Shown: positions 13,841 through 22,568, counted from the first letter of the stretch. The stretch is 27,176 nucleotides of DNA from JBBSTY01 sp038235385 (GCA_038235385.1 JBBSTY010000041.1:1-27176), one strand, 5' to 3'. Program-made: numbers and translations. Notes: generated by a model from the sequence alone, not told the origin.

Positions 13841-16234
13841 ATGGCGATCACCACCGCCGAGGACCTCGAACCGCTCATCGCCAGCCTGGGCGACGACCCG
13901 CGCCTCGTCCACGTCGAGCGGATCCCCCGACGGCGCGCGCGGTTCGCCGATCTCACCGTCGCGCTGCCGCACGAGGTGCGGAGCCGGCTCGGCGTCGACC
14001 GCTTCTGGTCCCACCAGGCGCGCGCCATCGATCTCGCCCGCTCGGGCCGCAGCGTTGCCGTGGCCACCGGCACCGCATCGGGCAAGTCGCTCTGCTACCA
14101 GGCACCGATCGCCGAATCGATCGTCGAAGGCCTCCGACCAGCCACCGCCCTGCTGCTCTTCCCCACCAAGGCACTCGCCCAGGACCAGCTCCGGTCGCTC
14201 ACCCAGATGGCCGTCCCCAAGCTGATCGCGGCCACCTACGACAGCGACTGCACCACCGAGGAGCGCACGTGGGTCCGGGCGAACGCCAACGTCGTGCTGA
14301 CCAACCCGGAGATGCTCCACCACGGGATCCTGCCCCACCACGCCCGATGGGCCACCACGATCATGCGGTTGCGCTACGTCGTGGTCGACGAGCTGCACCT
14401 GCTCCGCGGGATCTTCGGATCGCACGTGGCGCACCTGCTGCGACGACTCCGCCGGTTGTGCGCCCTCTACGGGAGCGACCCCACGTTCATCTTCTCGTCG
14501 GCCACGATCGGCCGGCCGGCGTCGCTGGCCTCCCAGCTCTGCGGACTCGACGTCGCCGAGGTCACCGACGACGGATCACCTCGGGGGGAGCGCGTCTTCG
14601 CGCTGTGGAACCCGGCGGCGGGCGAGCACGAGCACCCGGTCCACGAACCGGCCCGATCTGTCGGCGGTCGTCAGATCGACGAGCCGTTCGCCGCCGATGG
14701 TGAGCGCGAGGCACCGACCACGCGAGCCCGCTCCTCCGCCAACCACGAGACGGCGTTGCTGATCGCCCGGCTCGTCCGCCACGGCCACCGGTCCATCGCG
14801 TTCTGCCGCAGCCGCAAGGGCGCCGAGGTCGTGGCCGCGCAGACCGCCCGCCACCTTCCCACCGAGCTCGGGGACCAGGTGCGGGCCTACCGTGCCGGCT
14901 ACCTCACCACCGAGCGCCGCGACATCGAGGCCGAGCTGTTCGCCGGGCGGCTGCGAGCGGTGATCGCCACCACCGCCCTGGAGCTCGGCGTCGACATCGG
15001 TGGACTCGACGCCTGCGTGCTCAACGGCTTCCCCGGAACCATCGCATCGATGTGGCAGCAAGCCGGGCGCGCCGGGCGCGATGCCCGGCAATCCCTCGCC
15101 GTGCTGGTTGCGGGCGACGACCAGCTCGACCAGTGGTACATGAACCACCCCGATCAGGTCTTCAGCCGGCCGCCCGAGCCCGCGGTCGTCAGCCTCGACA
15201 ACCCCTTCATCTCGCGACCCCACCTCGCGTGCGCCGCGTACGAATCGCCGCTCACCCACGCCGACGAGCGGTGGTGGCCCGGGTTGCTCGACGATGCGGT
15301 GCGCGACCTCGTCGTCGACGACCTGCTCCGCCTGCGCCCGCGTGGCCGGGGCACGCTCCGCGAGCCCACCGCGGTCTGGGCGGGGCGCGGGTGGCCGAGC
15401 AGCGGCGTCGGCCTGCGCGGCTCGTCGAACGAGCTGGTCCACATCGTGCTGGGTGACGGAACCCTCGTGGGCACCTCCGACCTCGACCGGGCCTGCCAGC
15501 TCGTCCACCCCGGCGCCATCTACCTGCACCGCGGCCACACCTACCTGGTGCTCACCCTCGACCTCGATGAGCGGGTGGCGGTCGTGGAACCGCATGCCCC
15601 GACCGAGTACACCCAGCCCCGCACCGAGACCGACATCACCATCCTCGACACCGACCACGCCCGATCGGTGGGTGGGGCGACGCTCGCCATCGGCCCGGTT
15701 CGGGTCTCGTCCCGGGTGGTGGGCTACCGACGGATCGATCCCCGCACGCGCACGTTGCTGTCGGTCGAGGACCTCCACCTGCCCACCACCGATCTCACCA
15801 CCCGCGCGTTCTGGTACACGATCGACCCGTCGCTGCTCGCCGACGCCGGGCTCGCCGTCGGCGCATGGCCGGGAACGCTCCACGCCGCCGAGCATGCCGC
15901 CATCGCCATGTTGCCGCTGTTCACGATCTGCGACCGGTGGGATGTCGGTGGGGTGAGCACGCCGTTGCAGGCCGAAACCGGTCGACCGACGATCGTGATC
16001 TACGACGCCTACGACGGCGGCGCGGGCATCGCCGAGCTCGGCTACGACGCGGGCGACCGCCACCTCCGAGCCACCCTCGAGGTCATCGAGGCGTGCGGGT
16101 GCGAGGGTGGCTGTCCGTCCTGCGTGCAATCACCCAAGTGCGGCAACGGCAACGAGCCGCTCGACAAGGCGGGTGCGGCGGCGCTGCTCCGCTCGGTCCT
16201 CGGCCCCCGCTCGTCCCCCGCTCCCCTCGCCTGA
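13841..16234 (+). CDS. DEAD/DEAH-box helicase with DUF1998 zinc domain, MrfA/YprA-like
   Basis: A 797-residue superfamily 2 helicase. Motif I is ATGTASGKS (75-83), motif II DELH (183-186), motif III SAT (220-222) and motif VI QQAGRAGRD, all intact. The C-terminal DUF1998 region ends with Cys754, Cys758, Cys761 and Cys767 in GCPSCVQSPKCGNGN, the zinc site of MrfA (YprA), a 3'-to-5' helicase that acts in repair of mitomycin C damage in Bacillus. The same helicase sits beside bldG in Streptomyces and near the tad cluster in Mycobacterium (Rv3649), so its place here is ancestral. No Shine-Dalgarno sequence precedes the ATG. It ends convergent to the tad genes. Confidence 0.93.
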   Translation: MAITTAEDLEPLIASLGDDPRLVHVERIPRRRARFADLTVALPHEVRSRLGVDRFWSHQARAIDLARSGRSVAVATGTASGKSLCYQAPIAESIVEGLRPATALLLFPTKALAQDQLRSLTQMAVPKLIAATYDSDCTTEERTWVRANANVVLTNPEMLHHGILPHHARWATTIMRLRYVVVDELHLLRGIFGSHVAHLLRRLRRLCALYGSDPTFIFSSATIGRPASLASQLCGLDVAEVTDDGSPRGERVFALWNPAAGEHEHPVHEPARSVGGRQIDEPFAADGEREAPTTRARSSANHETALLIARLVRHGHRSIAFCRSRKGAEVVAAQTARHLPTELGDQVRAYRAGYLTTERRDIEAELFAGRLRAVIATTALELGVDIGGLDACVLNGFPGTIASMWQQAGRAGRDARQSLAVLVAGDDQLDQWYMNHPDQVFSRPPEPAVVSLDNPFISRPHLACAAYESPLTHADERWWPGLLDDAVRDLVVDDLLRLRPRGRGTLREPTAVWAGRGWPSSGVGLRGSSNELVHIVLGDGTLVGTSDLDRACQLVHPGAIYLHRGHTYLVLTLDLDERVAVVEPHAPTEYTQPRTETDITILDTDHARSVGGATLAIGPVRVSSRVVGYRRIDPRTRTLLSVEDLHLPTTDLTTRAFWYTIDPSLLADAGLAVGAWPGTLHAAEHAAIAMLPLFTICDRWDVGGVSTPLQAETGRPTIVIYDAYDGGAGIAELGYDAGDRHLRATLEVIEACGCEGGCPSCVQSPKCGNGNEPLDKAGAAALLRSVLGPRSSPAPLA

Positions 16235-16371
16235 CGGCACCGACCAGGATCTCGTCGTCTCGACGACGGTTCGGCGGTCGAGGTCGGTTCGGGTGGCGAG
16301 CGCGTGAACGCAGGAGCCGGCGACGGCCGTGCCGGCGCAGGATGCCTCCGGTAGGCGAAGTTGCCAGCGCG

Positions 16372-16396
16372 TCGCGACCGGATAGGCCGGTCGCGA
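16372..16396. terminator. Hairpin between the helicase and tad genes
   Basis: TCGCGACCGG and CCGGTCGCGA form perfect 10-bp arms around ATAGG, in the 200-bp gap between convergent genes. Likely bidirectional terminator or read-through barrier; no T-run. A smaller CGTCGT/ACGACG hairpin with a CTCG loop lies at 16253-16268, just after the helicase stop. Confidence 0.45.
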
Positions 16397-16434
16397 TCCG
16401 TGGCGCGTGCGTTGCGTTGCACGGCGCCGGTGCG

Positions 16435-16875
16435 CTACTGCTCGACGCGCATGGTGGCCCGCGCGGTCAGCACGAGGTCGGGCACGAGCGGCCCCACGAG
16501 TGGCAGATCCGTCGGAGCCCGGTACTCCACGACCACGGTCACGTCGCTGCCGACGACGCCGCGTCCGCGGGTGGACACCGACACGCGATCGCCCGAGAGT
16601 CCGCCGTTGCGCTCGACCGCCGCGGCCGCAACCTGCTCCTCGGCCGACACCGCGGCGGCGCGAGCTCCCTCCCTCGCGGCGTGCACCACGCGGATCTGGT
16701 CGCGGACGACGAGTCCGACCTGGACGACGGCGAGTGCGAGCATCACCACGACCGGCAGGACCAGCGCCAGTTCGACGGTGGACTGACCGCGGTCACGCCG
16801 CGACCTCGGTTCGGCATCGTCGACGACGCCGATCGGCGCCGAAGTTCGTCCAGGGCGGAGCCCGTCGCGCCCCAT
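16435..16875 (-). CDS. TadE-like pseudopilin
   Basis: 146 residues. After a basic leader comes RDRG|QSTVELALVLP, a type IV prepilin-like cleavage site with Glu at +5, followed by one hydrophobic helix and the TadE motif (QIRVVHAAREGARAAA). The C-terminal extracellular domain is small. TadE proteins are minor pseudopilins of Flp/tad pili. The start ATG at 16875 shares a TGATG overlap with the pilin gene upstream. It is the last gene of the operon; a second TadE-like gene found after it in Mycobacterium (Rv3654c) is absent here. Confidence 0.85.
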   Translation of the reverse strand: MGRDGLRPGRTSAPIGVVDDAEPRSRRDRGQSTVELALVLPVVVMLALAVVQVGLVVRDQIRVVHAAREGARAAAVSAEEQVAAAAVERNGGLSGDRVSVSTRGRGVVGSDVTVVVEYRAPTDLPLVGPLVPDLVLTARATMRVEQ

Positions 16876-17114
16876 CAGCCGGCGCTGCCCATGACGCGAT
16901 CCATCACCCAGGAGAACAACGTGCCGATGAGATCGGTCCTGGTGGCCCACGTGATGAGGAGCACGGCGATGGCGGCGGCGCCGATGAGGACCAGGGCGTA
17001 CTCAGCGGTCGTCTGGCCGGCGTCGCCGGCGAGTCGGGCCCGTCGGGCCGGGTCGGTGGCGCGATGCGCGGCGACGACCAACCACGAGTGGATCAGGACG
17101 AAGGGAACGAGCAT
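16875..17114 (-). CDS. DUF4244 Flp-like pilin
   Basis: A 79-residue protein of the DUF4244 family, counterpart of Mycobacterium Rv3656c. A hydrophilic leader (14-33) ends with AGDAG, and QTTAEYALVLIGAAA begins the mature pilin with Glu38 at +5, the consensus Flp prepilin cleavage pattern. The remainder is one hydrophobic helix. It would be the major pilus or secretion-filament subunit. AAAGGAAG precedes the ATG. An unusual hydrophobic stretch sits before the leader (residues 3-16), so the N-terminus may not be simple. No prepilin peptidase gene is visible in the window. Confidence 0.85.
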   Translation of the reverse strand: MLVPFVLIHSWLVVAAHRATDPARRARLAGDAGQTTAEYALVLIGAAAIAVLLITWATRTDLIGTLFSWVMDRVMGSAG

Positions 17115-17175
17115 GGGAACTTCCTTTCAACGGTGATGTCGGAGGGACGCGTTGCGTCGAGGTCGCCGGAGTCGC

Positions 17176-18078
17176 TCACGGCGTGAGGGAAGGAAGGGAA
17201 CGCAGCACCACCGGCACCACCGTGAGGAGCGCGAAGGCGGGCAAGGTGCAGAACACCAACGGGAACAGCAGCTTCACCGGCACCCGTCGGGCGGCTTCCT
17301 CTCGGCGGCGCCGGCGGGCGGTCCGGGCGTCGGCGGCGACCCGGTCGAGCGATGCCACCAACGGCGCCCCGTAGCGTTCGGTGGCCACCAGCGCGTCGAT
17401 CAGTGGACGGACGCCTTCCGCCGCGAGGTGCGAATCACCGAGGCCGTCGAGCGCATCGGCGAGCCGGTCCCCTCGCTCGGCCCGGTCGAGCACGGCCTGC
17501 AGCTCCGCGACGATCCGGCCGCGGTGGTGCCGGACCACGGCTTCGAGGGCCAGCCGGACGTTGAGACCCGACGCCACGCCGAGCCGGATCAGATCGATGA
17601 CCTCGGGCGCCTCGTCGAGGGCGGCCGACCGGTCATGTGAGCGGCGCATCGCCGCCACGATCCACGGCACGGCCCACGCGGCGAAGCCGAGGCCGACCAC
17701 CAGCGGGCGCGGCGCACCGACGGCGGCGGCGACGCCTCCAGCGACGAGCGCACGGCCGAGGCGGCGATCGGCGCCGTGGTCGGCGGGACGTCGGACGAGT
17801 CGGCGCGGTCCTCGACCAACCCACGCCTCGATCGACCTCCACCGCGGGACGACGCCGCGCTCCCGATCACGATCGCCGTGTCCGGCGCGGCGGCGCACGG
17901 GCAGCGAGGCGCATCGTCGAAGCACCGCGATCCGATGTCGCCGGTCGACCGCGATGCACCCGATGCCGCAGATGGCGGCCGCGACCGCGAGCACCCGAGC
18001 GCCGTGCGAGCCCGACAGCCCCCCGAACACGATCGGCGCCGTGTGCACCGTGGCGGCGATGTCGATGCGCGCGGTCAC
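17176..18078 (-). CDS. tadC: TadC-like type II secretion F membrane protein
   Basis: 300 residues from the GTG at 18078 (GTGA overlap with tadB). Membrane segments occur near the N-terminus and at 145-165. The T2SSF domain runs from about 170 (APEVIDLIRLGVASGLNVRLAL) to the C-terminal hydrophobic segment LLFPLVFCTLPAFALLTVV. TadC and TadB form the inner-membrane platform that couples the CpaF ATPase to pilin assembly. The 61-bp gap to the pilin gene carries no clear promoter. Confidence 0.87.
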   Translation of the reverse strand: MTARIDIAATVHTAPIVFGGLSGSHGARVLAVAAAICGIGCIAVDRRHRIAVLRRCASLPVRRRAGHGDRDRERGVVPRWRSIEAWVGRGPRRLVRRPADHGADRRLGRALVAGGVAAAVGAPRPLVVGLGFAAWAVPWIVAAMRRSHDRSAALDEAPEVIDLIRLGVASGLNVRLALEAVVRHHRGRIVAELQAVLDRAERGDRLADALDGLGDSHLAAEGVRPLIDALVATERYGAPLVASLDRVAADARTARRRRREEAARRVPVKLLFPLVFCTLPAFALLTVVPVVLRSLPSLTP

Positions 18079-19010
18079 CGGGTGCCTCGGGCCACGAGGG
18101 TCATCCACGCAGCACCTGCGGCGTCGAGCACGCACCCCACGGCGAGGCACGCCAGGCCGGCGGGCGTGGACACGAAGAAGGTCCAGGCCGCGGGGTCCGA
18201 TGCCCCGGTGAGGATGACGAAGCCCAACGGCGACAACCCGATGACGATCGCCGAGGCACGGGCCTGGGACGAGAGCGCCGCCAGCTCTCGGTCGACGGCC
18301 AGCCGATCACGAAGGGTGGCGGCGACACCGTCGATGGTGCGGGCGCCGGCACCACCCGTCTCGGCGGCGAGCGAGAGGGCAGCACCGGTCATGCGCACGC
18401 CGGCCGTCGGCCGCGCATCGGCCCACCGGTCGAGGACCTCGACCAGGCCGTGGCCGGTGGCCAGCTCGTCGACGAGACGGTTGAGATCGTCGGCCACCGG
18501 GCCTCGAGTCCGAGCGGCGCCCTCGCCGATCGCCACACGCAGCGACGCGCCCGAACGAACCCCTGCGGCCACCGTCGCCAGCAGCGCCGGGAGCTCACGA
18601 TCGACCAGGACGGCAGCCCGATCGCCGACCACGAGCAGCACGAGGGCGATGGCGACGGCGACGACGGCGGCGACCAGCACCGCCGCGAGGAGACCACCGA
18701 CGGCGACCAGCGATGCCAGCACGACCGTGAGCCCTGGGCTCCCCCATCGCCAGGCCCGTTGGACCGCGTCGGCGGACAGACCGGCCCGCTGAAGCCGCGC
18801 CTGCACCGGCAGCGGGACGGCGCGCAGGCGAGCGATCACCCACCCGGGGGGTGCGACCGGCTCGGCTCCCCGGCGGCCGACGGCGGCACCGATGCCGGTG
18901 AGGACGGACCGGCGACGCCTCCACGTGCCGGCCCGGGCGAGGGCGACGACGCCGACCAGCACCGCCGAGGCGAGGGCGGTCCCGCTCGACACGTCGAGCG
19001 CGGGAGCCAT
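18075..19010 (-). CDS. tadB: TadB-like type II secretion F membrane protein
   Basis: 311 residues. An N-terminal anchor, two joined hydrophobic stretches at about 118-150, the T2SSF domain (LPALLATVAAGVRSGASL to the AETGGAGA.TIDG segment) and C-terminal membrane segments match TadB. The start is ATG 19010, which forms a TGATG overlap with the cpaF stop; ATG 19025, five codons upstream, is an alternative. It pairs with TadC in the platform. Confidence 0.86.
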   Translation of the reverse strand: MAPALDVSSGTALASAVLVGVVALARAGTWRRRRSVLTGIGAAVGRRGAEPVAPPGWVIARLRAVPLPVQARLQRAGLSADAVQRAWRWGSPGLTVVLASLVAVGGLLAAVLVAAVVAVAIALVLLVVGDRAAVLVDRELPALLATVAAGVRSGASLRVAIGEGAARTRGPVADDLNRLVDELATGHGLVEVLDRWADARPTAGVRMTGAALSLAAETGGAGARTIDGVAATLRDRLAVDRELAALSSQARASAIVIGLSPLGFVILTGASDPAAWTFFVSTPAGLACLAVGCVLDAAGAAWMTLVARGTR

Positions 19011-20332
19011 CAGGAACCGATCCATGCCGCCGAGGGAGCGCGACCGCCTGCGTCTCGCCGGCCACGGGCCGGGAGGCGACCGAGCACGAGTCCGTCCGTG
19101 AGCGCCACCGTGGTGAGCGCCTCGCCTTCGGTGGGTCGATCGACGACCTCGTGCACCGCCGCGACATGACGTTCGCCTCCGCCACCTCGCGCGACCTGCA
19201 CCACCAGGTCGATCGAGCTGGCGATCTGCTCGCGCACCGCCGACAGCGGGAGGTCCGCGGCGCCCAGCACGATCATCGTCTCGAGCCGACGGAGCGCGTC
19301 GGTGGGGCTGTTGGCGTGACACGTGGACATCGATCCCTCGTGCCCGGTGTTCATGGCCTGGAGCATGTCGATGGCCTCCTCACCTCGCACCTCACCGACG
19401 ACGATGCGATCGGGACGCATGCGCAGCGCGTTGCGGACGAGCTCGCGCACCCGCTGCCCACCGGCGCCATCGGCGTTGGCCGGACGAGCCTCAAGACGCA
19501 CGACGTGGTCCCCGGGAAGACGCAGCTCGGCGGTGTCCTCGATGGTGATGATCCGCTCGTGCGGCGGGAGGTGCGCGGCGATGGCGTTGAGCAGCGTGGT
19601 CTTGCCCGAGCCGGTGCCGCCGCTCACCACGATGTTGGCGCGCACCTCGACCGCCCATCGGAGCAACGAGGCAACTCCCGGGCCGCAGAACCGATCGAGC
19701 GCGATGTCGGTGACCCCGAACCGTCGGATGGTGAGGCACGGTCCGTCGATGGCCAGCGGTCCGACGATGGCGTTCACCCGCGACCCGTCGCGGAGCCGAG
19801 CGTCGACGATGGGGCTCGATCGGTCGACGCGCAGGCCGAGCGGAGCCACGATCCGCTCGATGGTCCTCGACACGGTGGCGTGGTCGAGGCGCAGCGGGGT
19901 CTGTTCCAGCTGTCCGAAGCGCTCGATCCAGACGTCGCGACCGGCGTTCACCATCACCTCGGTGACATCTGGGTCCCGGAGGTACGGCTCGAGCAGACCC
20001 AGGCCGTCGGTCTGGGCCATCACGCGCTCTACCACGGAGCGAGCCTCGTCGTCGGTGAGGAGCGGATCCTCCGCCCGCACCAGGCCGACGACGATCCCCC
20101 TCCGGTCGGTGGCGCACCGTCTCGACCAGGCCGACGGGTCGAGGGCGAGCACCTGGCGGTGCACGGTGATCGCCACCTGCCCGACGCGGGGTTCGATCGC
20201 GTCGGATCGTGGGTCACCACGTTCGTCGCGTCGATCGAGGTGGGAGGTGGCGTCGGCCGCGGAACGGTGGTCGCGGCGGTGGTCGTGGTCGTCGGGACCA
20301 TCCGACGCCGGGACGACGGGCAGTCCCATCAC
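19010..20332 (-). CDS. cpaF: CpaF/TadA secretion ATPase
   Basis: A 440-residue PilT/GspE-superfamily hexameric ATPase that powers Flp pilus assembly. The N-terminal domain (about 45-230) includes DVTEVMVN (122-129). Walker A is GGTGSGKTT (238-246), followed by IITIEDTAEL and the Walker B-like VVGEVRGEEA, and MNTGHEGSMSTCHANSP. The first 45 residues are charged and His/Asp-rich (DHDHRRDHRS) and differ from typical CpaF. It starts with GTG 20332 or ATG 20329, both overlapping the stop of the upstream gene, so all genes from 21000 to 16435 form one tightly coupled operon. Confidence 0.93.
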   Translation of the reverse strand: MMGLPVVPASDGPDDHDHRRDHRSAADATSHLDRRDERGDPRSDAIEPRVGQVAITVHRQVLALDPSAWSRRCATDRRGIVVGLVRAEDPLLTDDEARSVVERVMAQTDGLGLLEPYLRDPDVTEVMVNAGRDVWIERFGQLEQTPLRLDHATVSRTIERIVAPLGLRVDRSSPIVDARLRDGSRVNAIVGPLAIDGPCLTIRRFGVTDIALDRFCGPGVASLLRWAVEVRANIVVSGGTGSGKTTLLNAIAAHLPPHERIITIEDTAELRLPGDHVVRLEARPANADGAGGQRVRELVRNALRMRPDRIVVGEVRGEEAIDMLQAMNTGHEGSMSTCHANSPTDALRRLETMIVLGAADLPLSAVREQIASSIDLVVQVARGGGGERHVAAVHEVVDRPTEGEALTTVALTDGLVLGRLPARGRRDAGGRAPSAAWIGS

Positions 20333-21000
20333 GCGACCTCGCGCAACGAGCGCCGCAGCACACGTGGGAGCCGGGTGGCCAGGAGCCCGGCGTCGACCAC
20401 GCGCGCAACCGCGTCATCGATCGGGATCTCGGCCCACACCTCGGCGTCGAGCACCGCCTCGACGTCCTCGCTGCGCAGCCTCCGACCCGACTCGCTCACC
20501 AGGACGATGCCCGAGGGATGCAGCGGACTCCTCGCGGCCCGGCGGAGCGAGAGGTAGCACGCCCGCGTCACCAGCAGCGACCGGGTGGCCTGCGCAGCGA
20601 GGACCGAGGCGGCGTCGGTGTGCGGCGAGCTCTTGGCCGCGGGGAGCACCCCGCAATCGACCACCACCGGGCGACGATCCGACGCCAGGACCCCGGCGAG
20701 GACCTGGGCGCGGCCGGGCGAGGCACACGCGCCATCGCCGCGCGGGACGAGCGACACACCGGCAGGTCCAGCCAACTCGAGGCGGGCCCAGCCGTCGGCG
20801 GGAACCGACGACCCTGCCGCCAGCCAGTCGGTCACGCCCGGACGGTCGAGGTCGGCGACGCCGAGCACGACGCCGGCGTCGCCACCGAGATCGACGAGCA
20901 GGGAACCTGCGGGGGAGCGCTCGGCGAGCAACGTCGCCAGCGCGACCGCCACGACGGTGGTCCCCGATCCACCCTTCACCGACCAACACGACACGAACAT
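20329..21000 (-). CDS. Ssd/CpaE-like ParA-family protein
   Basis: 223 residues. MFVSCWSVKGGSGTTVVAVA carries a deviant Walker A, KGGSGTT (9-15): the signature lysine is kept, but the lysine that contacts the phosphates is replaced by threonine. LLVDLGGD and PVVVDCG follow. This is the CpaE/TadZ-type protein of actinobacterial tad loci (Mycobacterium Rv3660c, annotated as a septum-site determining protein). TadZ proteins mark the pole or assembly site. With the altered P-loop, ATP hydrolysis may be weak or absent. A GGGAG site lies before the ATG at 21000. Confidence 0.85.
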   Translation of the reverse strand: MFVSCWSVKGGSGTTVVAVALATLLAERSPAGSLLVDLGGDAGVVLGVADLDRPGVTDWLAAGSSVPADGWARLELAGPAGVSLVPRGDGACASPGRAQVLAGVLASDRRPVVVDCGVLPAAKSSPHTDAASVLAAQATRSLLVTRACYLSLRRAARSPLHPSGIVLVSESGRRLRSEDVEAVLDAEVWAEIPIDDAVARVVDAGLLATRLPRVLRRSLREVA

Positions 21001-21058
21001 GGGCCTGCTCCCGAACGCGAGGGATTCCACGACGACGGGGGAAGGGCGAGGGAGGCAC

Positions 21059-21108
21059 GCGACCCTGACAGGCTCAGGCCTGCGGTCGCCGGACGGCTCC
21101 TCGGGAGC
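21059..21108 (-). promoter_or_regulatory. Structured leader of the tad operon
   Basis: Two hairpins lie between the likely transcription start and the first gene. The larger (21059-21089) has outer arms GCGACC/GGTCGC and inner arms CAGGC/GCCTG with a TCAG loop. The smaller (21096-21108) is GCTCC-TCG-GGAGC. They could control translation or transcript stability. Confidence 0.4.
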
Positions 21109-21158
21109 GATCGAGCAACGAACCGGGATCTCGAGGACCCGTCGGTCGTGCGGTCGAC

Positions 21159-21164
21159 AACGTA
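21159..21164 (-). promoter_or_regulatory. Putative promoter of the tad operon (-10 box)
   Basis: TACGTT on the minus strand, with CTGGCA 18 bp upstream as a possible -35 (four of six TTGACA positions). The leader to 21000 would be about 150 nt. Confidence 0.4.
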
Positions 21165-21240
21165 GCGGCAGCGACGGGCCGGTGCCAGGGGTTCTTCGCG
21201 TGGGCGACGCCGAGAGGCCAGCTTCGTGGCGGGTGCGACC

Positions 21241-21246
21241 TATGCT
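21241..21246 (+). promoter_or_regulatory. Putative -10 box, leaderless start of the HAD gene
   Basis: TATGCT followed by 7 nt and the GTG at 21254. The box also contains an in-frame ATG (21242), which would place the start inside the promoter and is therefore less likely. Confidence 0.4.
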
Positions 21247-21253
21247 CGGCGTC

Positions 21254-22186
21254 GTGGAGGCGGCATTCTTCGACTTGGACAAGACCGTCATCGCGCAACC
21301 CTCGATGGTCGCGTTCGGTCGCCCGCTCTACAAGGCGGGAATGATCTCTCGGTGGCTGATCGTGCGGGCCATGTGGAGCAACACGCTGTTCCACTACATG
21401 GGCGCCGACGAGGAGCGGATGCGCAAGTTCCGCGAGTCGGCGTTGCGCATCACCGCCGGGTGGGATCAGGCCCTCATCAGCGCCATCGTGCGCGACACCC
21501 TCATCGAGGTCATCGAACCGATCGTCTACGACGAGGCGCTCGACCTCATCCGCGAGCACCAGGCCGCCGGTCGACGGGTCTTCATCATCTCGGCGTCGCC
21601 GGAGGAGATCGTCGCTCCGTTGGCGCAGTACCTCGGGGTCGACGAGGCCATCGCCAGCCGTGCCGAGCTCGACGACGACGGTCGCTACACCGGCAACGTC
21701 GAGTTCTGGTCCTACGGGCCGTACAAGGCCGAGGCCATGCGCGACGCCGCAGAGCGCCACGACATCGACCTCGACGCCTCCTACGCCTACTCCGATTCGG
21801 CCACCGACGTCCCGATGCTCGAGGTCGTCGGCCACCCGGTCGCGGTCAACCCCGACCGGGAGCTCGCACGGGTCGCGCACCAGCGCGACTGGGAGATCCG
21901 CCACTTCGAGCACGGCGTCCCGCTGCGCGAGCGCGTGTCGATGCCTCCGCCGGGCAAGACGCTCGCGGTGGTGGCCCCCATCGGGATCATCGCCATCGGA
22001 GCCGCGGGTGTCTGGTGGTGGTGGCGACAGACCACCCCGACCACACGAACTGCCGTGCACGACGCGTGGCGGGCTCGACTCCCTGCCCGTTGGGCGCCCG
22101 ACCCCGAACCCGCCCGGGGCGTTCGCCAGCGTCTCGATGAGCTCGCATCAGCGTTCGGTCGGCTCACCACAGCCGTCGCCCACTGA
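21254..22186 (+). CDS. HAD-IB family phosphatase with C-terminal membrane anchor
   Basis: 310 residues. The catalytic motif is DLDKT (Asp7, Asp9), followed by IISASPEEIVAPLA, the lysine in PYKAEAM and the acidic YSDSATDVPML motif, so the enzyme resembles SerB-like phosphoserine phosphatases (HAD-IB). After about residue 235 comes a hydrophobic segment, AVVAPIGIIAIGAAGVWWWWR, that would anchor the protein, then a charged tail. It stands divergent from the Ssd/CpaE gene exactly as its counterpart Rv3661 does in Mycobacterium. The substrate is unknown. Leaderless start at GTG 21254. Confidence 0.85.
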   Translation: MEAAFFDLDKTVIAQPSMVAFGRPLYKAGMISRWLIVRAMWSNTLFHYMGADEERMRKFRESALRITAGWDQALISAIVRDTLIEVIEPIVYDEALDLIREHQAAGRRVFIISASPEEIVAPLAQYLGVDEAIASRAELDDDGRYTGNVEFWSYGPYKAEAMRDAAERHDIDLDASYAYSDSATDVPMLEVVGHPVAVNPDRELARVAHQRDWEIRHFEHGVPLRERVSMPPPGKTLAVVAPIGIIAIGAAGVWWWWRQTTPTTRTAVHDAWRARLPARWAPDPEPARGVRQRLDELASAFGRLTTAVAH

Positions 22187-22486
22187 CCTCGGCGACGTCC
22201 CCAGCGTTCAGACGTGGCGCGCCGCGTCGCCGCCCGCCCGATCGCCGCCCGCCCGATCGTCCCGTCGCCCGATCGTCTTGTCGTCCCGTCGCCTCGGCGA
22301 TCGCGCGGCCGTCGATGAGACTGGTCCCACCGTGTGGTCACGCAGGCGCGGCCCCACGCACCGACCTGGCGCGGTGGACATCCGAGCGGGCACGGGCGCG
22401 GGCGCTCGACCGGGGAACGCCGGCGCGCACACATCCGATCTCGGTGTCGTCCGCCCGTGCGAGGGCGATCTGTCGTGATGCGCCTG
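22187..22486. other. 300-bp gap without a credible gene
   Basis: No protein family or convincing ribosome binding site is seen on either strand. It holds a degenerate tandem repeat (see 22229-22274) and GC-rich filler. Transcripts of the HAD gene (from the left) and of the small peptide (from the right) both end toward it. Confidence 0.6.
22229..22274. repeat. Degenerate 15-16-bp tandem repeat
   Basis: GCCGCCCGCCCGATC occurs twice in tandem (22229-22243, 22244-22258) and is followed by a variant GTCCCGTCGCCCGATC (22259-22274). Non-coding by position; function unknown. Confidence 0.7.
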
Positions 22487-22561
22487 CTAGGCGTCCTGGA
22501 GCTTCTTCACCGCGAAGGCAGCGAGGGCGAGGACGACGAGGATGACGATGACCTTCTTCAT
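22487..22561 (-). CDS. 24-residue membrane peptide, DLW-39-like
   Basis: Starts MKKVIVILVVLALAAFAVKK and ends with LQDA: two basic residues, one hydrophobic helix and a short polar tail. The upstream TACACT lies 7 nt before the ATG, an ideal leaderless arrangement that supports a real gene. The N-terminal shape recalls the actinobacterial DLW-39 family (MKK plus one helix plus a short tail), but the DLW motif is absent here, so this is only a resemblance. Most gene finders would skip it because of its size. Confidence 0.55.
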   Translation of the reverse strand: MKKVIVILVVLALAAFAVKKLQDA

Positions 22562-22568
22562 GGCGGGC

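Noticed and set aside
14576..16129. Long open frame antisense to the helicase gene
   Set aside because: The helicase frame carries all motifs; the antisense product shows no family or start signal.
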